The notes below the pieces were generated by a model. It was given only the letters and a program-made list of their open reading frames with translations, did no database searches and was not told the origin of the DNA. The translations under genes were made by a program, and so were the position numbers. 64,000 bases of DNA. Origin: Muscardinus avellanarius (lineage: Eukaryota > Chordata > Mammalia > Rodentia > Gliridae). Location of the stretch: contig OY726571.1 in assembly GCA_963383645.1 (NCBI GenBank), positions 18,788,599-18,852,598 of the forward strand, in the 5' to 3' direction. This document shows, one piece after another, positions 1-10,907 of this stretch (position 1 is the stretch's first letter; every line of letters starts with the position of its first letter).

Positions 1-539
1 AGTCCAACTCAACATAGATGAAAAATTCCATCACTCTCAAAGCCTTAAGCGTGTCCTGAGGGAATCTGAGGACCCCCTGGCGTACAGTAGCACCTACCTG
101 TGACCCCAGATACTTAGGAGGCTGGGAGAAGAGAATCGCAATTTTGAAGCCCACCTCCTGGGTGACTTGGGGAGATCTTCCTTCCTAAAAAAATATAAAT
201 AAAAACGTTAAGAGACGAAGCTAAAGCTCAGTAGTAGAGCCCCCCTAGGTTCAATCCCCAGTGCCACACATAAAAAGAATTCCAGCACAGAGTTTATTAG
301 CAGTTTTATAAAGTATACAATTTATCCAGTAAATAATAATTAATGCTTAGGAGTCATTTGGGTTTATTAAAAAAATTCCTGAGACTGTTTTTGACAAAAT
401 ATGCACATAAACAAGGTTAAAAATAGGGGTGACAAGGATAGACCCAAACATTCCTTACTTACTGTTTTTTGGGTTTTTGCAGTACTAAGGATAAAACCCA
501 GAGGGATTCTTACCCCGAACTACACTTACAGCGCTGATT

Positions 540-582
<43 letters not shown>

Positions 583-705
583 TTTTGTGGTACTGGGGAT
601 GAACCCAGGGGAATTCTATCTCCAAGCTACACCCTCAGCTCTATCTTTTATTTATTCTTGATTTTTTTAATCTATTCCGTGTTTTCTACAAAAGCATATT
701 AATTT
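1..705. repeat. SINE fragments and (TTTA)n, no gene
   Basis: A diverged + strand dimeric SINE occupies about 76-275; its ID-like part ends ggttcaatccccagtgcc. Reverse-strand ID halves lie at about 463-535 and 577-655, separated by a (TTTA)n tract at 539-583. The stretches 276-460 and 656-705 are AT-rich with no recognisable element. The reading frame through 401-661 is antisense SINE plus the TTTA repeat, not a gene. Confidence 0.75.
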
Positions 706-811
706 AAAAATATGGAATGCTAACGAATTTGCACGTCATCCTTGTGTTAGGGCCACGCTAGTCTTCTCTGTATCCTTCCAATTTTAGTATATACGCTGCC
801 GAAGCGAGCAC
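706..811 (-). pseudogene. U6 snRNA pseudogene
   Basis: Read on the - strand this starts gtgctcgcttcggcagc and runs 106 bp to a gcattccatattttt end, matching U6 spliceosomal RNA (about 107 nt) over its whole length. It differs from the conserved U6 sequence at several positions, for example in the central region (gactagcgtggccct where U6 has a gattagcatgg type sequence), which points to a dead retrocopy. No obvious U6 promoter (PSE or correctly spaced TATA) lies upstream. The sequence directly upstream in the - direction is a B1-like SINE half, so the U6 copy abuts or is fused to it. Confidence 0.9.
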
Positions 812-938
812 TTTATTTTGAGGCCGGGTCCCACTGAATTGCAAAGGGCCTAAGTGGCTGAGACTGGCCGCAAACTGCGATCCTCCTGTCTCAGCCTCCC
901 AAATGCTGGGATTACAAGTGTGCGCCACCACACTTGGC
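812..938 (-). repeat. B1-like SINE half joined to the U6 copy
   Basis: On the - strand this is a 7SL/B1-like SINE half, starting gccaagtgtggtggcgc and ending in a tcaaaataaag-type linker. The ID-like half that normally follows is absent and U6 sequence begins instead. Confidence 0.75.
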
Positions 939-1009
939 AGCTTACTTACTATTTTTTAGAGAATATTACTAAGTGGAATCTCTTCCATTCAATTAAATGA
1001 TTGTGCATG

Positions 1010-1517
1010 CACGTGTGTGTATGTGTATATATACACACGTGTGCATGTGTGTGTTTGGTACTGGAGATTGAACACAGGGGCATGGTACCTACAAGCTATA
1101 CACCTAGCCCTCTTTATTTTTTTATTTGAAATAAGATCTTGCTAGGTTGCTGAATTTCACTGCTGGTTGAGGCTGGCCTCAAATCTGCAATCTTCTTGTC
1201 TCAGCTTCCTAAGTATTGCAATTATAAACAAATATGTACTTCCACACCTGGAAAAAAAAAAATATATATATATATATATATTTTTTTTTTTGTGTGTGTG
1301 TGTGTGTGTGTGTGTGGTGGTGGTACTGGTGATGGAACCCAAGAGCATTCTGCCTTTGAGCTACACCCCAGCCCTATTTTTTATTTTTTATTTTGAAACA
1401 GGGTCTCACTGAGTTGCAAAGGGCCTCACAAAGTAGCTGAGTTTGTCCGCGAACCTCCATCCTCCTGTCTCAGCCTCCCAAATGCTGGAATTACAAGACT
1501 GTGCAACCACACCCAGC
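1010..1517 (-). repeat. Two reverse SINEs with composite microsatellite
   Basis: A diverged reverse SINE spans about 1053-1249 and a second about 1316-1517. Between them lies a compound A(n)-(TA)n-T(n)-(TG)n tract at about 1250-1315. A further (TG)n tract is at about 1010-1052. All ORFs here, on both strands, are SINE and microsatellite read-through. Confidence 0.85.
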
Positions 1518-2693
1518 TGAGAATGATTTTTTAATCTGTTTTGCATTAGAAAAAAATATGAAAAGGTCACCAATCTCCCTTATAACAAACACAATAACCA
1601 AGAGTCTTCATGCTATTGTCCGGCCAGTCACTTTAGCTCAGGACCCTGGATAAGAGTTACCACACAGTAGTGGGTGTGAATGCAACACATGTTTCTCCCT
1701 CTGTTATTTTTGTATGTGACATAGTTGAGAGTCTATTACACCCGTGATCATGTTATTTTTCCAGGCATAAGAGGGTTAGGAAGATATCCACACTCTTAAA
1801 AGTGTGTGTCTTTTTAGAGTTATGGGTTCCTATGAAAATATATGTTTTGGCTCAGATATTATCTTGATGCAGCATTTATGATCACTAATGTTTTTTCAAC
1901 CAGAACATATGCCCAAGAAGATCCTGGGAAAATTTCTGAGCATTATATTTACTGAATGTTTTACCACACTCAATATTCTAATTTTATACATTTGCTTTTC
2001 CCAACATATCTAATTTGCCATTTCCTCCAGGAGGGAGAATGCCGATTTTGATTACACCAGTTTTCCAAACTAATACTTTTTTTTTACTGTGATTCTCTAA
2101 GTTTGATTTGCTCCGTCCTCCAGTGCTAATTTGGGGCTCAAGAATGGAGTTGATAATTAAAGTAGCCTTCGGAGAACTAATAGTAAGAAATGAAATCTAA
2201 ACACCTCGGATTGGTAGACTTAGAAGTGGTCAAAATAGAACCAAGGACCAAAAGAAAAATGAATAGCAAAATCAGGACAATCGATGTACCGGTTTGAAAT
2301 CCAGCAAGAGTCAGAAGGCAGAGAAATGAAAGAAACGGGGAGAGAATGATATAAGGCCACGCATGGGCAGCTCCCAGAGCTAAAGCAACGTATACAGGAG
2401 GGGAACTGACTCGGCCCAAAGAAGCAGGAATCAAACAGAAAGCACCCTAGAAGATGTGCCCCACTCACGGTCTGTCCCCACTCGGGTTGGTTTGAAATGT
2501 TTCCACCCGTGGGCAGGAGTTAATCCCGCCACAGAGAGAGAAAGGTGTGTTAACCAACAATCGAAAGGCAATAGAGATAATATGAAGGTCTATTTTATTA
2601 TACTAGTATACTGAAAGTGGAATTTCACTAATTTATTTTTCAACAATAAGTAATGTGCTAAAATACAAGAGTGAATTAAAAGATAGACATTGA
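1518..2693. other. Non-repetitive stretch, no gene recognised
   Basis: About 1.2 kb of AT-rich sequence without SINEs. The overlapping short - strand ORFs at 2177-2468 show hydrophobic stretches but no recognisable family, codon bias or splice context. I see no gene here. Confidence 0.5.
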
Positions 2694-3735
2694 CAGCCAG
2701 GTGTGGCGGTGCACACTTGTAATCCCAGCACTCGGGAGGCTGAGACAGGAGGGTCGAGGTTCCTGGACAGCCTCAGCTACTATTTAGTGAGGCCCTTTGC
2801 AACTCAATGAGACCCTGTTTCAAAATAAAGAATAAACCAGGCGTGGTGGTGCACGCTTATAATCCCAGCATCTGGGAGGCTGAGACAGAGGATGGTGGTT
2901 CACGGTCAGCCTCAGCTACTTAGTGAGGCTCTTTGCAACTTAGTGAGACCCTGTTTCAAAATAAAGAATGAAAAATAGGGCTGGGGGTATAGTTCAAAGG
3001 TAGAAGCCCCTGAGTTCCATCCCCAGTACAGAAAAAAAAAATAAATAAATAAAAAAGTAAAAGTAAGTAAATAAATAAAGATAAACATTCCTACTTTTTA
3101 TTCTTTAGGTCAAGCTCCATAAATTGCCATCCTAATACTTAATCTAGTTAATTTTTTCCAAGTAAATTTTTTTTTCTTTTTTTTTTTTTTTCAGTACCGA
3201 GGATGGAACCCAGGGACTTTCTACCTCTGAGCTACACTCCCAGTCCTATTTTATTTTTATTTTTTTTCATTTTGAAACAGAGTCTCACTAAATTGGAGAG
3301 GTCCTCAGTAGCTGAGGCTGGCCCGAAACCTGCAATCCTCCTGTCTTTACCTCCCAAGTACTGGGATTACAAGTGTATGTACCACACCTGGCTCTCATTT
3401 TTATTTTGAAACAGGGTCTTGCTAGGTTTATGAGAGTCTCACTACTTTCAGAGGCTGTCCTTGAACTTGTGGTCCTCCTGTCTCAACCTCCTAAGTATTG
3501 AAATTACAGGTGTGAGCCGGGCGCGGTGGCGCACGCTTGTAATTCCAGCGCTTGGGAGGCTGAGACAGGAGGATCGCGCAGGTTCGAAGCCAGCCTCAGC
3601 TACTTAGTGAGGCTCTCGGCAACTTAGTGAGACCCTGTTTCCAAATAAAATATAAAATAGGTCTGGGAGTATAGCCCAGAGGTAGAAAGTCCCTGGGTTC
3701 CACCCACGGTACCACAAAAAAAAAAAATTCAAGGG
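2694..3735. repeat. SINE cluster
   Basis: In order: a + strand B1-like half without ID part (about 2694-2836), a full + SINE (2837-3035, ending in an ataaataa-type tail), a reverse SINE (about 3170-3395), a reverse B1 half (about 3395-3512) and a full + SINE (about 3513-3730, starting gccgggcgcggtggc). Confidence 0.85.
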
Positions 3736-4400
3736 TAGGGACTATGTCTGATCCTGTAACTGAACAAAATCGGTTCTTAACTTGTACGAAGCCAAAACGC
3801 ACCACCAGGAGGTAAAGAGTGAAGAAAAACTATTACAAACAGCAGGTGAGGAAAGCGCTGTGGTTATGGCCATAGAAACGGTCTCCCCAGGGAACAGAAG
3901 CATGGGAATTTTACTCAGGGAATCTCTATATATAAAAAGTATTCTAGGGGCGGGCACATTCCTGAGCATGCTCAGTTGAAGGTATACTTTTTTTTTTTTT
4001 TTTTTTTTGCGGTACTGGGGTTGAACCCAGAGGCATTCTACCTCTAAGCTACACCACCAGCTCTATTTTTTATTCTTTATTTTGAAACAGGGTCCCACTG
4101 AGCTTTGGAGGGCTTCACCAAATATCTGAGGCTGGCTGTGAACCTGCGATCCTCCTGTCTTTGTTCCCCCCAAGTACCGGGATTACAAGCGTATGCCACC
4201 ACGCCTGCCTTGACGGCTTGATGGTATACATTTCTGAGTATGTTCACGTTAAGGTCACAGTTTAAGAAGGAAAGATGGCATCCGTGATTCTGGACATGCT
4301 CAGCTCCGGGTCATAGAGCACATATTAAAAAAGGTTAACATGTTGGACACAAACATTTCTGGGTCTGCTGAGCTCAGGGGATAAAGATGGTGGACATAGC
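3736..4400. repeat. Degenerate tandem element split by a SINE
   Basis: A unit resembling acatttctgggcatgctcagct followed by aggtca...aagatggc...ggacaca recurs, degenerate, at about 3950-3985, 4222-4266, 4285-4320 and 4346-4400. A reverse SINE (about 3988-4214) splits the first two, with a short ggtata match on both sides. A TATA-like ctatatataaaaag lies at about 3926-3940. This is compatible with the U3 repeats of an old LTR, but I cannot name the family. Confidence 0.45.
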
Positions 4401-4820
4401 TGGGCATTCACCTACTCCTAGTACTTGGGAGGCTGAGACAGGAGGATCACAGGTTTGAGGCCAGCTTCAGCAATTTATTATTTTTTTATTTTTTATTTAT
4501 TAATTTTTGGTGGTACTGGGGGTGGAACCCAGAGGCTTTCTACTTCTAGGTTATAATCCCAGACCCATTTTATATTTTATTTGGAAACAGGGTCTCACTA
4601 AGTTGCTGAGAGCCTCACTAAGTAGCTGAGGCTGGCTTCGAACCTGTGTGATCCTCCTGTCTCAGCCTCCCAAGCGCTAGGATTACAAGGTGCACCACCA
4701 CGCCTAGCTCAGCCTCAGCAATTTAGTGAGACCCCATTTCAAAATAAAAAATAAAAAGGGCTGGGAATGCAACCTGGAGGTGAAAATGCCATTGGGTTCA
4801 ATTCCCAGTACAATCAATCA
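4393..4820 (+). repeat. Nested SINE-in-SINE with target duplication
   Basis: A + strand SINE is interrupted by a full reverse SINE (4478-4709). The 16-bp flanks at 4462-4477 (cagcttcagcaattta) and 4710-4725 (cagcctcagcaattta) are a target-site duplication with one mismatch. The host SINE resumes after it and ends in an (atca)n tail. Confidence 0.85.
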
Positions 4821-4844
4821 ATCAATCAATCAATAATATGAATG

Positions 4845-5605
4845 GAAATTTGGGTCTTAGAAAGCTAACAAAATATTTGAAAGCTCAAGTTGTGGATTTT
4901 GACTTTTCCTTCTACGCCTGTTTCCTACGGGTCAGTTTTCATTTCTGGTAAGCACATAGAATATTTAGAGGTACTCTACGAAGGGGTGTATGAATCACGC
5001 TCAACACCTGGCCCAGAGGGATAGGATAGTGTCTGGCTTCCTCGCAAGAGGCTGACCCGGGCAGAAGAGCCGTGCAAATTGAGGTGGCAGAGCCAGCTAC
5101 ACTGCCCTGACTTAACACTTCCCTCCTCAGGTCTCTCCACACCTGTCATTCAGTGCTGGGATGAATGCTTCCCTCTGGAGACTCACATGCCCAGGGCCAT
5201 TTGTCATGTCATCGTTCCTCGGAGTCCGTCCTTTCAGGGTGCCCATCGACTCTGGAATCACTTGATTGCTGTCCTCTAAAAAGCAACCGCTTAAACACTG
5301 CCTCTGTTTTTGAAAGAAAAATTTTAAATATTTAATGTCTAAGATTTTACAAGTTTTTAATATATTATCTCACTAAAATTTTCTCTTTAAAGTTGTCAAA
5401 ATTGCTGTTCTATACAGTTACATCATTTAAATATAACAGTGTTCTATCTTGATTTAGTGGAGATAGAGGCATATTCCAAAACTTGTGCAGTAGTCTTATT
5501 CTAGGAGCTATTATTAATCAACCGGTAATAAAATACAAAAAATTGTGATCAATATTTGCTGTCTGTGATAGGTCATTATCCTATTTATTTAAAAAAAAAA
5601 AACAC
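4845..5605. other. Non-repetitive stretch, no gene recognised
   Basis: The first half has mixed composition, the second (about 5290-5600) is AT-rich. The short ORFs at 4939-5279 lie on opposite strands, overlap and match nothing I recognise. Confidence 0.5.
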
Positions 5606-5609
5606 CTCA

Positions 5610-6480
5610 CAGCCAGGTGTGGTAGCGCACGCTTGTAATCTCGGGTCTTGGAAGGCCGAGACAGGAAGATCGCAGTTCAAAACCAGCCTCAGCTATTTAG
5701 TGAGGCCTTATGCAACTTAGTGAGAACTTGTTTCAAAATAAAGAATAAAAAAATAGGGCTGGGGATGGAGCTCAGAGGTAGAATGTTCCTGGGTTCCATT
5801 CCAAGTAACCGCAAAAAATAAAAATAAAAACTCAGTACAATACATTTTTGGGGAATGAGGGGGACCGGGGATTGAACCCACGGACATCCATTCTACCTTT
5901 GAGCTATACCTCCAGCCCTTTATATTTTTTATTATGAAATAGGGTCTCACTAGGTGGCTGAAGCTGGGCTCAAACCTGTGATCCTCCTGTCTCAGCTGTA
6001 CTGGGATTACAGGCATATGTCAGCAATGCTATACCTTTTAATAGACTTTAATTTTTTTTTTAACTCATAGTTGAACGTAGAGGCATTATACCACCGAGCT
6101 ACACCCCCCAGCCCTATTTTATTTTTTGTTTTAAAATAGGGTCTTGCAAGCCGGGCGTGGTGGCGCACGCTTGTAATCCCCGCGCTTGGAAGGCTGGGAC
6201 GGGAGTGAGACAGGAGTATCCCGCAAGTTCGAAGCCAGCCTCAACTGGTTTAAGAGACTCTGTTTCCAAATAAAATATCAAATAGGTCTGGGAGTGTAGC
6301 CCGGAGGTAGAAGGCCCCTGGGTTCCATCCCCAGTACCACCAAAAAAATAATAATAATAAATAAATAAATAAATAAATACGGTCTTGCTAAATTGCTGAG
6401 GCTAACAACCTGCAATCTTCCTATCTCAGTCTCCCAGGCACTGGAACTACAGGTATGTGTAATACCGCACCCAGGTTACT
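5610..6480. repeat. SINE cluster with a nested copy
   Basis: A + SINE (about 5613-5830), a reverse SINE (about 5845-6030), then a reverse SINE (about 6055-6470) interrupted by a + SINE (about 6150-6380). The interrupted sequence ggtcttgc is repeated on both sides of the inner copy, as expected for a target duplication. Confidence 0.8.
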
Positions 6481-6739
6481 ATATTTTGAATACACTTCAA
6501 ACTTGACCTGAAGTTATATTGCTAAAATCGACATTTGTCTCCTATTGGTTGGCTTAAAGCAACACTCGACTCTGTTGGCTTGCTATTTTCCAGTGTGCCA
6601 CACTAACAAGGTTGGGGACGTAAAAATCTGAACAAACTCTGCCATTCATTCCACTCTTTCTATCATGAGCCTCAACTCCTGTATTCAACTGATTTTACCC
6701 AGTAGTGCGCAAATACACCGGAAAGCAGTACCTTTTTTT

Positions 6740-7243
6740 TTTTTTTTTTGGTGGTACTGGGGTTCATGGAAGCCCTTCTACCTCCAGGGTACACTCCCAT
6801 GGGCTACACTCCCAGACCTATTTTATACTTTTTTATGTGGAAAGAGGGTCATAAGCCATCGAGGCTGGCTTCGAACCTGCGGGATCCTCCTGTCTCCTCC
6901 TGCCAAGCAAGGGGATTACAAGCTTGCGGCGCCACCATGCCCGGCTAAAGCAGTGCCTTTAACACTGTGTTTCTGGTCCCCAAACAGGCAAATATTTTCA
7001 AAATTTTAAGAGTGAATTCGCAGGGCATGGTGGCGCACGCTTGTAATTCCTGCACTTGGGAGGCTGAGACAGGAGGATCACACAGGTTCAAAGCCAGCCT
7101 CAGCTACTTAGTGAGGCTCTCAGCAACTTAGTGAGACCCTGTTTCCAAATAAAATATAAAAAAAGGTCTGGGAGTGTAGCCTGGAGGTAGAAAGCCTCTG
7201 GGTTCCACCCCCAGTACGAAAAAAAAAAAAAAAAAAAAAAAAA
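6740..7243. repeat. Two SINEs of different subtypes
   Basis: A reverse SINE at about 6740-6945 belongs to the subtype whose 3' half reads gttcatggaagcccttctacc (antisense) instead of the usual ID-like text. A full + SINE follows at about 7018-7243 and ends in a 29-base A tract. The ORFs at 6665-7009 are antisense SINE. Confidence 0.85.
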
Positions 7244-7851
7244 TTAAGAGTGATTTCAAGAATTCCTGTATGTTATTGCCTGTTATAAAAACTGCATGCA
7301 TAAGTAGGCAGGCAGGGAATTTTGCAGGCTGACTTATAAAATCAGGAAAAACTGTTCATTAATTTCAAACTTTAAGAAGCCTAAAGCTGTATACCTGAGT
7401 CTAAGGAAGCCAAACGCAACAAAATTCTTGGCAGTTCACAGCAAATTACATATGCTTTACATTTACTATTTTGGCTTCAGTTGTATTTCAGAGTATCGAC
7501 ACTATCCTCTGGGTTTTCTTTATAAATAAATATAGTAACTTCCTCTTATAACCGCTCTATATTACATTTAAGGACGCACTTGAAACATAAAAAGATCTTG
7601 GTGCACGTGTGCAGAAGACAAGACTAGACTGCTTTTGTTTCTTCTGATTTCATTGGAAGGTGGACTAGAAAGCTCTTTCCGTCCCTAATATCTGTGACTG
7701 ACATGTTAGCTGTTATCCCACTGCATATAAATTTGTAACAGAACACAGATTTTATGAGTTTGTGGCTTGCCTGAATTTCCTTTTTTAAAATCTTGGACAT
7801 TTGCAGATGAAAATAATCTTCATTACTTTTCAAGTCGCACTTCAGAAAAAA

Positions 7852-7859
7852 ATGCAAAT
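7852..7859 (+). promoter_or_regulatory. Octamer motif (POU/OCT-type)
   Basis: A perfect atgcaaat octamer about 0.7 kb upstream of the APELA ATG. OCT4-type factors bind this motif, and APELA is known to be expressed in pluripotent cells. Use of the site here is inference. Confidence 0.35.
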
Positions 7860-8137
7860 ACTTTGCAGATTTATTTCAGAGCATTGTAAACCCTGGGAGC
7901 CTTAAAGGATGCAAACCCACACAAATTAAGCAATTTGGAGAGCTGGTACAAATAGTCACCACTTTGTAGCAGGTTTGGGAAAGATAAAGCATTCCAGCGC
8001 ACGCTCTGCACAAAGCCTTGGGGAGTCTCAAGTTAGAGCTTCAGAATTCCTTCTGAAAAGGACAAAAGAGAGACTTCCTGTCATTGCTATTGGTTTCTGC
8101 ATGTGGGACCAAGATGGGCAATGCAAAGTTTAAACAG

Positions 8138-8145
8138 ATGCAAAT
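8138..8145 (+). promoter_or_regulatory. Octamer motif (POU/OCT-type)
   Basis: A second perfect atgcaaat octamer, about 400 bp upstream of the APELA ATG and directly before the purine-rich segment. Its spacing suits a proximal promoter element, but occupancy cannot be seen from sequence. Confidence 0.4.
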
Positions 8146-8539
8146 GGAGAGGGGAGGGGGCTACATGTGCCTCGTTTTACATATTTCTCCATATCTAGAC
8201 TGAATTTAGGTCACTCTTCCCCGGAGCTTTGGAGTCGACTTCCCACTGAAGTTACTGCATGCTTGAATGGTCTATTTCACCAATATTTGCTTATGGAAAT
8301 AAAGGGGAGTGGCGGGGTGGGGGGAGGAGAGGAGTGGAGGAGGGGCTTTGGAGGGGGAGCCTCCGGCCACCGCACAGCACCAGTAACCTTGTCTGATGTG
8401 ATCATTAACCTTCCTGGCGAACTGCAGCGGGCAGTTCTCTGAGGTTTGTCATTAGAATGTGAGGGGAGCGCAGATATTGCCGACTTTACAGTTTGGTTTA
8501 CTTTGAAGAGCGATCGCTCCGCTTGCGTGTGGCAGAAAA

Positions 8540-10557
8540 ATGAGATTTCAGCAATTTCTTTTTGTATTTTTAATTTTTATGATGAGTCTCCTTATCAACG
8601 GACAGAGACCAGGTAGGACTTTGATATGTTCGTACGGAGCCACTTGTTTTAATGCTGTCTGTGTTCCTGGGTGTCTGAGCATGATCGTGTTAATACTGAA
8701 AGCTGCTTAGGTGTGTTTTCAGTGGTAGTATTGGGGTACATGGGGGGGTATTCCTGATGTATGCTATCTTTCCTGTCTGGGATGGGACAGATTGAGATAT
8801 TTTCAAATGTGGGAGTATTTTTAAATGCTGATAAATATTTTACCACTGTTTTTTTCTAATGCAGAGAAATTTGATTCCTAAGTGATTGTAGGTGTGTTTT
8901 ACAAGTAAAAAGTAAAAATGAAAATGTTGCTTGATTCATGATAGAGGTTAATAAGCCTATAGATTTTTAGGTAAAATGCAAAATCCCAAGTAGTTTTTAT
9001 CAAAAGAGCATGTTGCTGGCTGGAGGGCAGCAATGTTAACTGAATTAACAACATGTCATAATCATAATGTGACCAAATGCAGATGAAATTTTAAAAGACT
9101 GTCAATAACTGCTATTTCTAGTTACATAATTACGTACGTCACTTAAAGCAAAGAAAGTTCAGCTTTTACTATAATTGTGCTTGTAGAGACAAAAATATGT
9201 GTGCGATGAAGTTACATAATACTAATTTACTAGGCATCTTTTTCCAGAGATCTTATCATTTATGTTGTATCTAACCAACAGGAATTCAGTAGACAAAATT
9301 ATTCAAATGTGCATTTACTTCAAAGCCAAATACTTGAGATTTTAAAGCCTGTGGTAGGTAAAAAAACTTTAAAAAAATTAGAAAGTTTTTAGATACACAA
9401 AAACCACAAGCCCAAGTTTCAACAGAAAGGTGATAATACGCCCAAATATGTTATGCACTTGATAATATACTTCTTGAGTTAGAACAGAAATTGTACATAA
9501 ATAGTTAAAAACTCAGGTTACCTTTTAGTTCATTAGAAGTTTGATCCTCTGAAGTTATTTCAAATGACGTCCCCTGGTCAGTCCTTTTACATAAATAAGA
9601 AAAAAAGTTCCAAGTCAGCAATTCAGAGAAAGCAGCCTGATCCTTTGTTATTGTTTACAGCGATAGCTGTTCAAACCACTTCTTTTCTGAAATACAGTAC
9701 TCAGTAGGCAATGTTCTTGTAAGATATTTCTGGTCTACTCCTGACATAAGCGTTCTAAGAGCATTTAGGAAGAAACCATATAAAAGAAGAGGGATATTAC
9801 TAGTAAGATCTTTCTATTGACATCAACTGTTAGGAAAATACCTGTGTATGTGTTGTATGTGTTTCACATTAATTTCTTTTTTTTCTTTTTTTTTTTTTTT
9901 TTTTTGTGGTACTGGGGTTGGAACCCAGCGGCTTTCTACCTCCGGGCTATCCTCCCAGACCTATTTTATATTTTATTTGGAAACAGGGTCTCAATACATT
10001 GCTGAAAGCCTCACTAAGTAGCTGAGGCTGGCTTTGATCTTCCTGTCTCAGCCTCCCAAGCGCGGGGATTACAAGCGTGCGCCACCACGCCCGGCCTGTG
10101 TTTCACATTAATTTTAATTTTTATATCACAACCATATATGAGCGAATACCAGAGAACAATTTGACGACAAATATACTTTGATAGTCTCCAGATTGCACAA
10201 CCAATTTTTCTTGTGGGGGGGCGGGTCTGGGGATGGAACCCAGAGACATTTGACCTCCGAGCTACACCCCTGCCCAATTTTTTATTCTTTGTTTTGAAAC
10301 AGGGTCTCACTGAGTTGCGGACGGCCTCACTAAGTAGCTGAGGCTGTCCGCGAACCTTGATCCTCCTGTCTCAGCCTCCCGAATGCGGGGATGACGAGCG
10401 TGCGCCACCACGCGGCTGCACAAGTAATTTTTTGGCGGGCTCCTAATACTTCTCTTTCCTCCCCTCAGCTAATTTAGCCCTGAGAAGAAAACTGCACAGA
10501 CACAACTGCGCTCAGAGGAGATGCATGCCTCTGCACTCACGAGTGCCCTTCCCCTGA
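8540..10557 (+). CDS. APELA: APELA (ELABELA/Toddler) precursor, two coding exons
   Basis: The gene encodes a secreted peptide hormone that signals through the apelin receptor (APLNR) in endoderm migration, heart and vessel development and placenta. Coding exon 1 is 8540-8612 (24 codons plus one base, donor ag|gtagga). Coding exon 2 is 10469-10557 (acceptor tcccctcag|ct, stop TGA 10555-10557). The split codon reads GCT. The joined product is 53 residues. Residues 1-21 are a hydrophobic signal peptide starting MRFQQFLF; the mature part begins QRP and has 32 residues, like ELA-32. Two cysteines at mature positions 17 and 22 match the known disulfide. Basic RR pairs precede positions 12 and 22, as for the shorter ELA-21 and ELA-11 forms. 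The C-terminus CMPLHSRVPFP is as in human. The precursor is one residue shorter than the 54-residue human form, within the signal peptide. The start has A at -3. A good donor (gag|gtatgc, 10558/10559) directly after the stop implies a further untranslated exon. Confidence 0.96.
9642..9656 (+). promoter_or_regulatory. Overlapping SOX/FOX-like motif in APELA intron 1
   Basis: The text cctttgttattgtttac contains SOX-type cores (ctttgtt, attgtt) and a FOX core (tgtttac) within 17 bp. APELA is active in endoderm, where SOX17 and FOXA factors act. The motif is seen; its use is inference. Confidence 0.3.
9858..10420 (-). repeat. Two reverse SINEs in APELA intron 1
   Basis: The first copy (9876-10096) has a perfect 18-bp target duplication (tgtgtttcacattaattt) at 9858-9875 and 10097-10114, so it inserted fairly recently. 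The second (about 10209-10420) belongs to the gggtctggggatggaaccc subtype and ends only 48 bp before coding exon 2. Both lie antisense to APELA. Confidence 0.9.
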
Positions 10558-10863
10558 GGTATGCTCACTGAAAGCCATTTTGCTGTGTTGAGTTCTCCAT
10601 TCTGAGGAATGTGTATTCATATTTTGCAGTATGTGGGAATGGTTGGGGGGGTGTCAAACTTTAGGGGATGTGTACTAATAATAGAAGAGTGAGATAACAT
10701 GGATATTTGGGGACTGCTCTTACGGTTAAAGAAGAAGATGGGCTAGCTTAGAAAAATCTTGATATTGCTGAATCGAAGTGATAAGATTATGGGGATTAAC
10801 GCTACTGTATGTGTTTGAGAATTTTTGTAATGAAAAAAAATCAGGCAGCAGCAGAATTATAAA

Positions 10864-10907
<44 letters not shown>

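Larger units (their letters stand above)
7250..8539 (+). promoter_or_regulatory. APELA: APELA upstream region
   Basis: A SINE-free block leads into the APELA start codon. It contains two perfect POU octamers (7852-7859 and 8138-8145), a purine-rich GC-rich stretch at about 8300-8360 (ggggtggggggaggag type) and a short CpG patch with the palindrome gcgatcgc near 8510. No clear TATA box is visible, so the transcription start cannot be fixed. Absence of repeats over 2.5 kb around exon 1, in a window otherwise full of SINEs, suggests selective constraint. The - strand ORF at 7624-7857 matches nothing I recognise. Confidence 0.5.

Noticed and set aside
7624..7857. 77-residue frame on the - strand upstream of APELA
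   Set aside because: No recognisable domain, no splice context and no matching partner frame.
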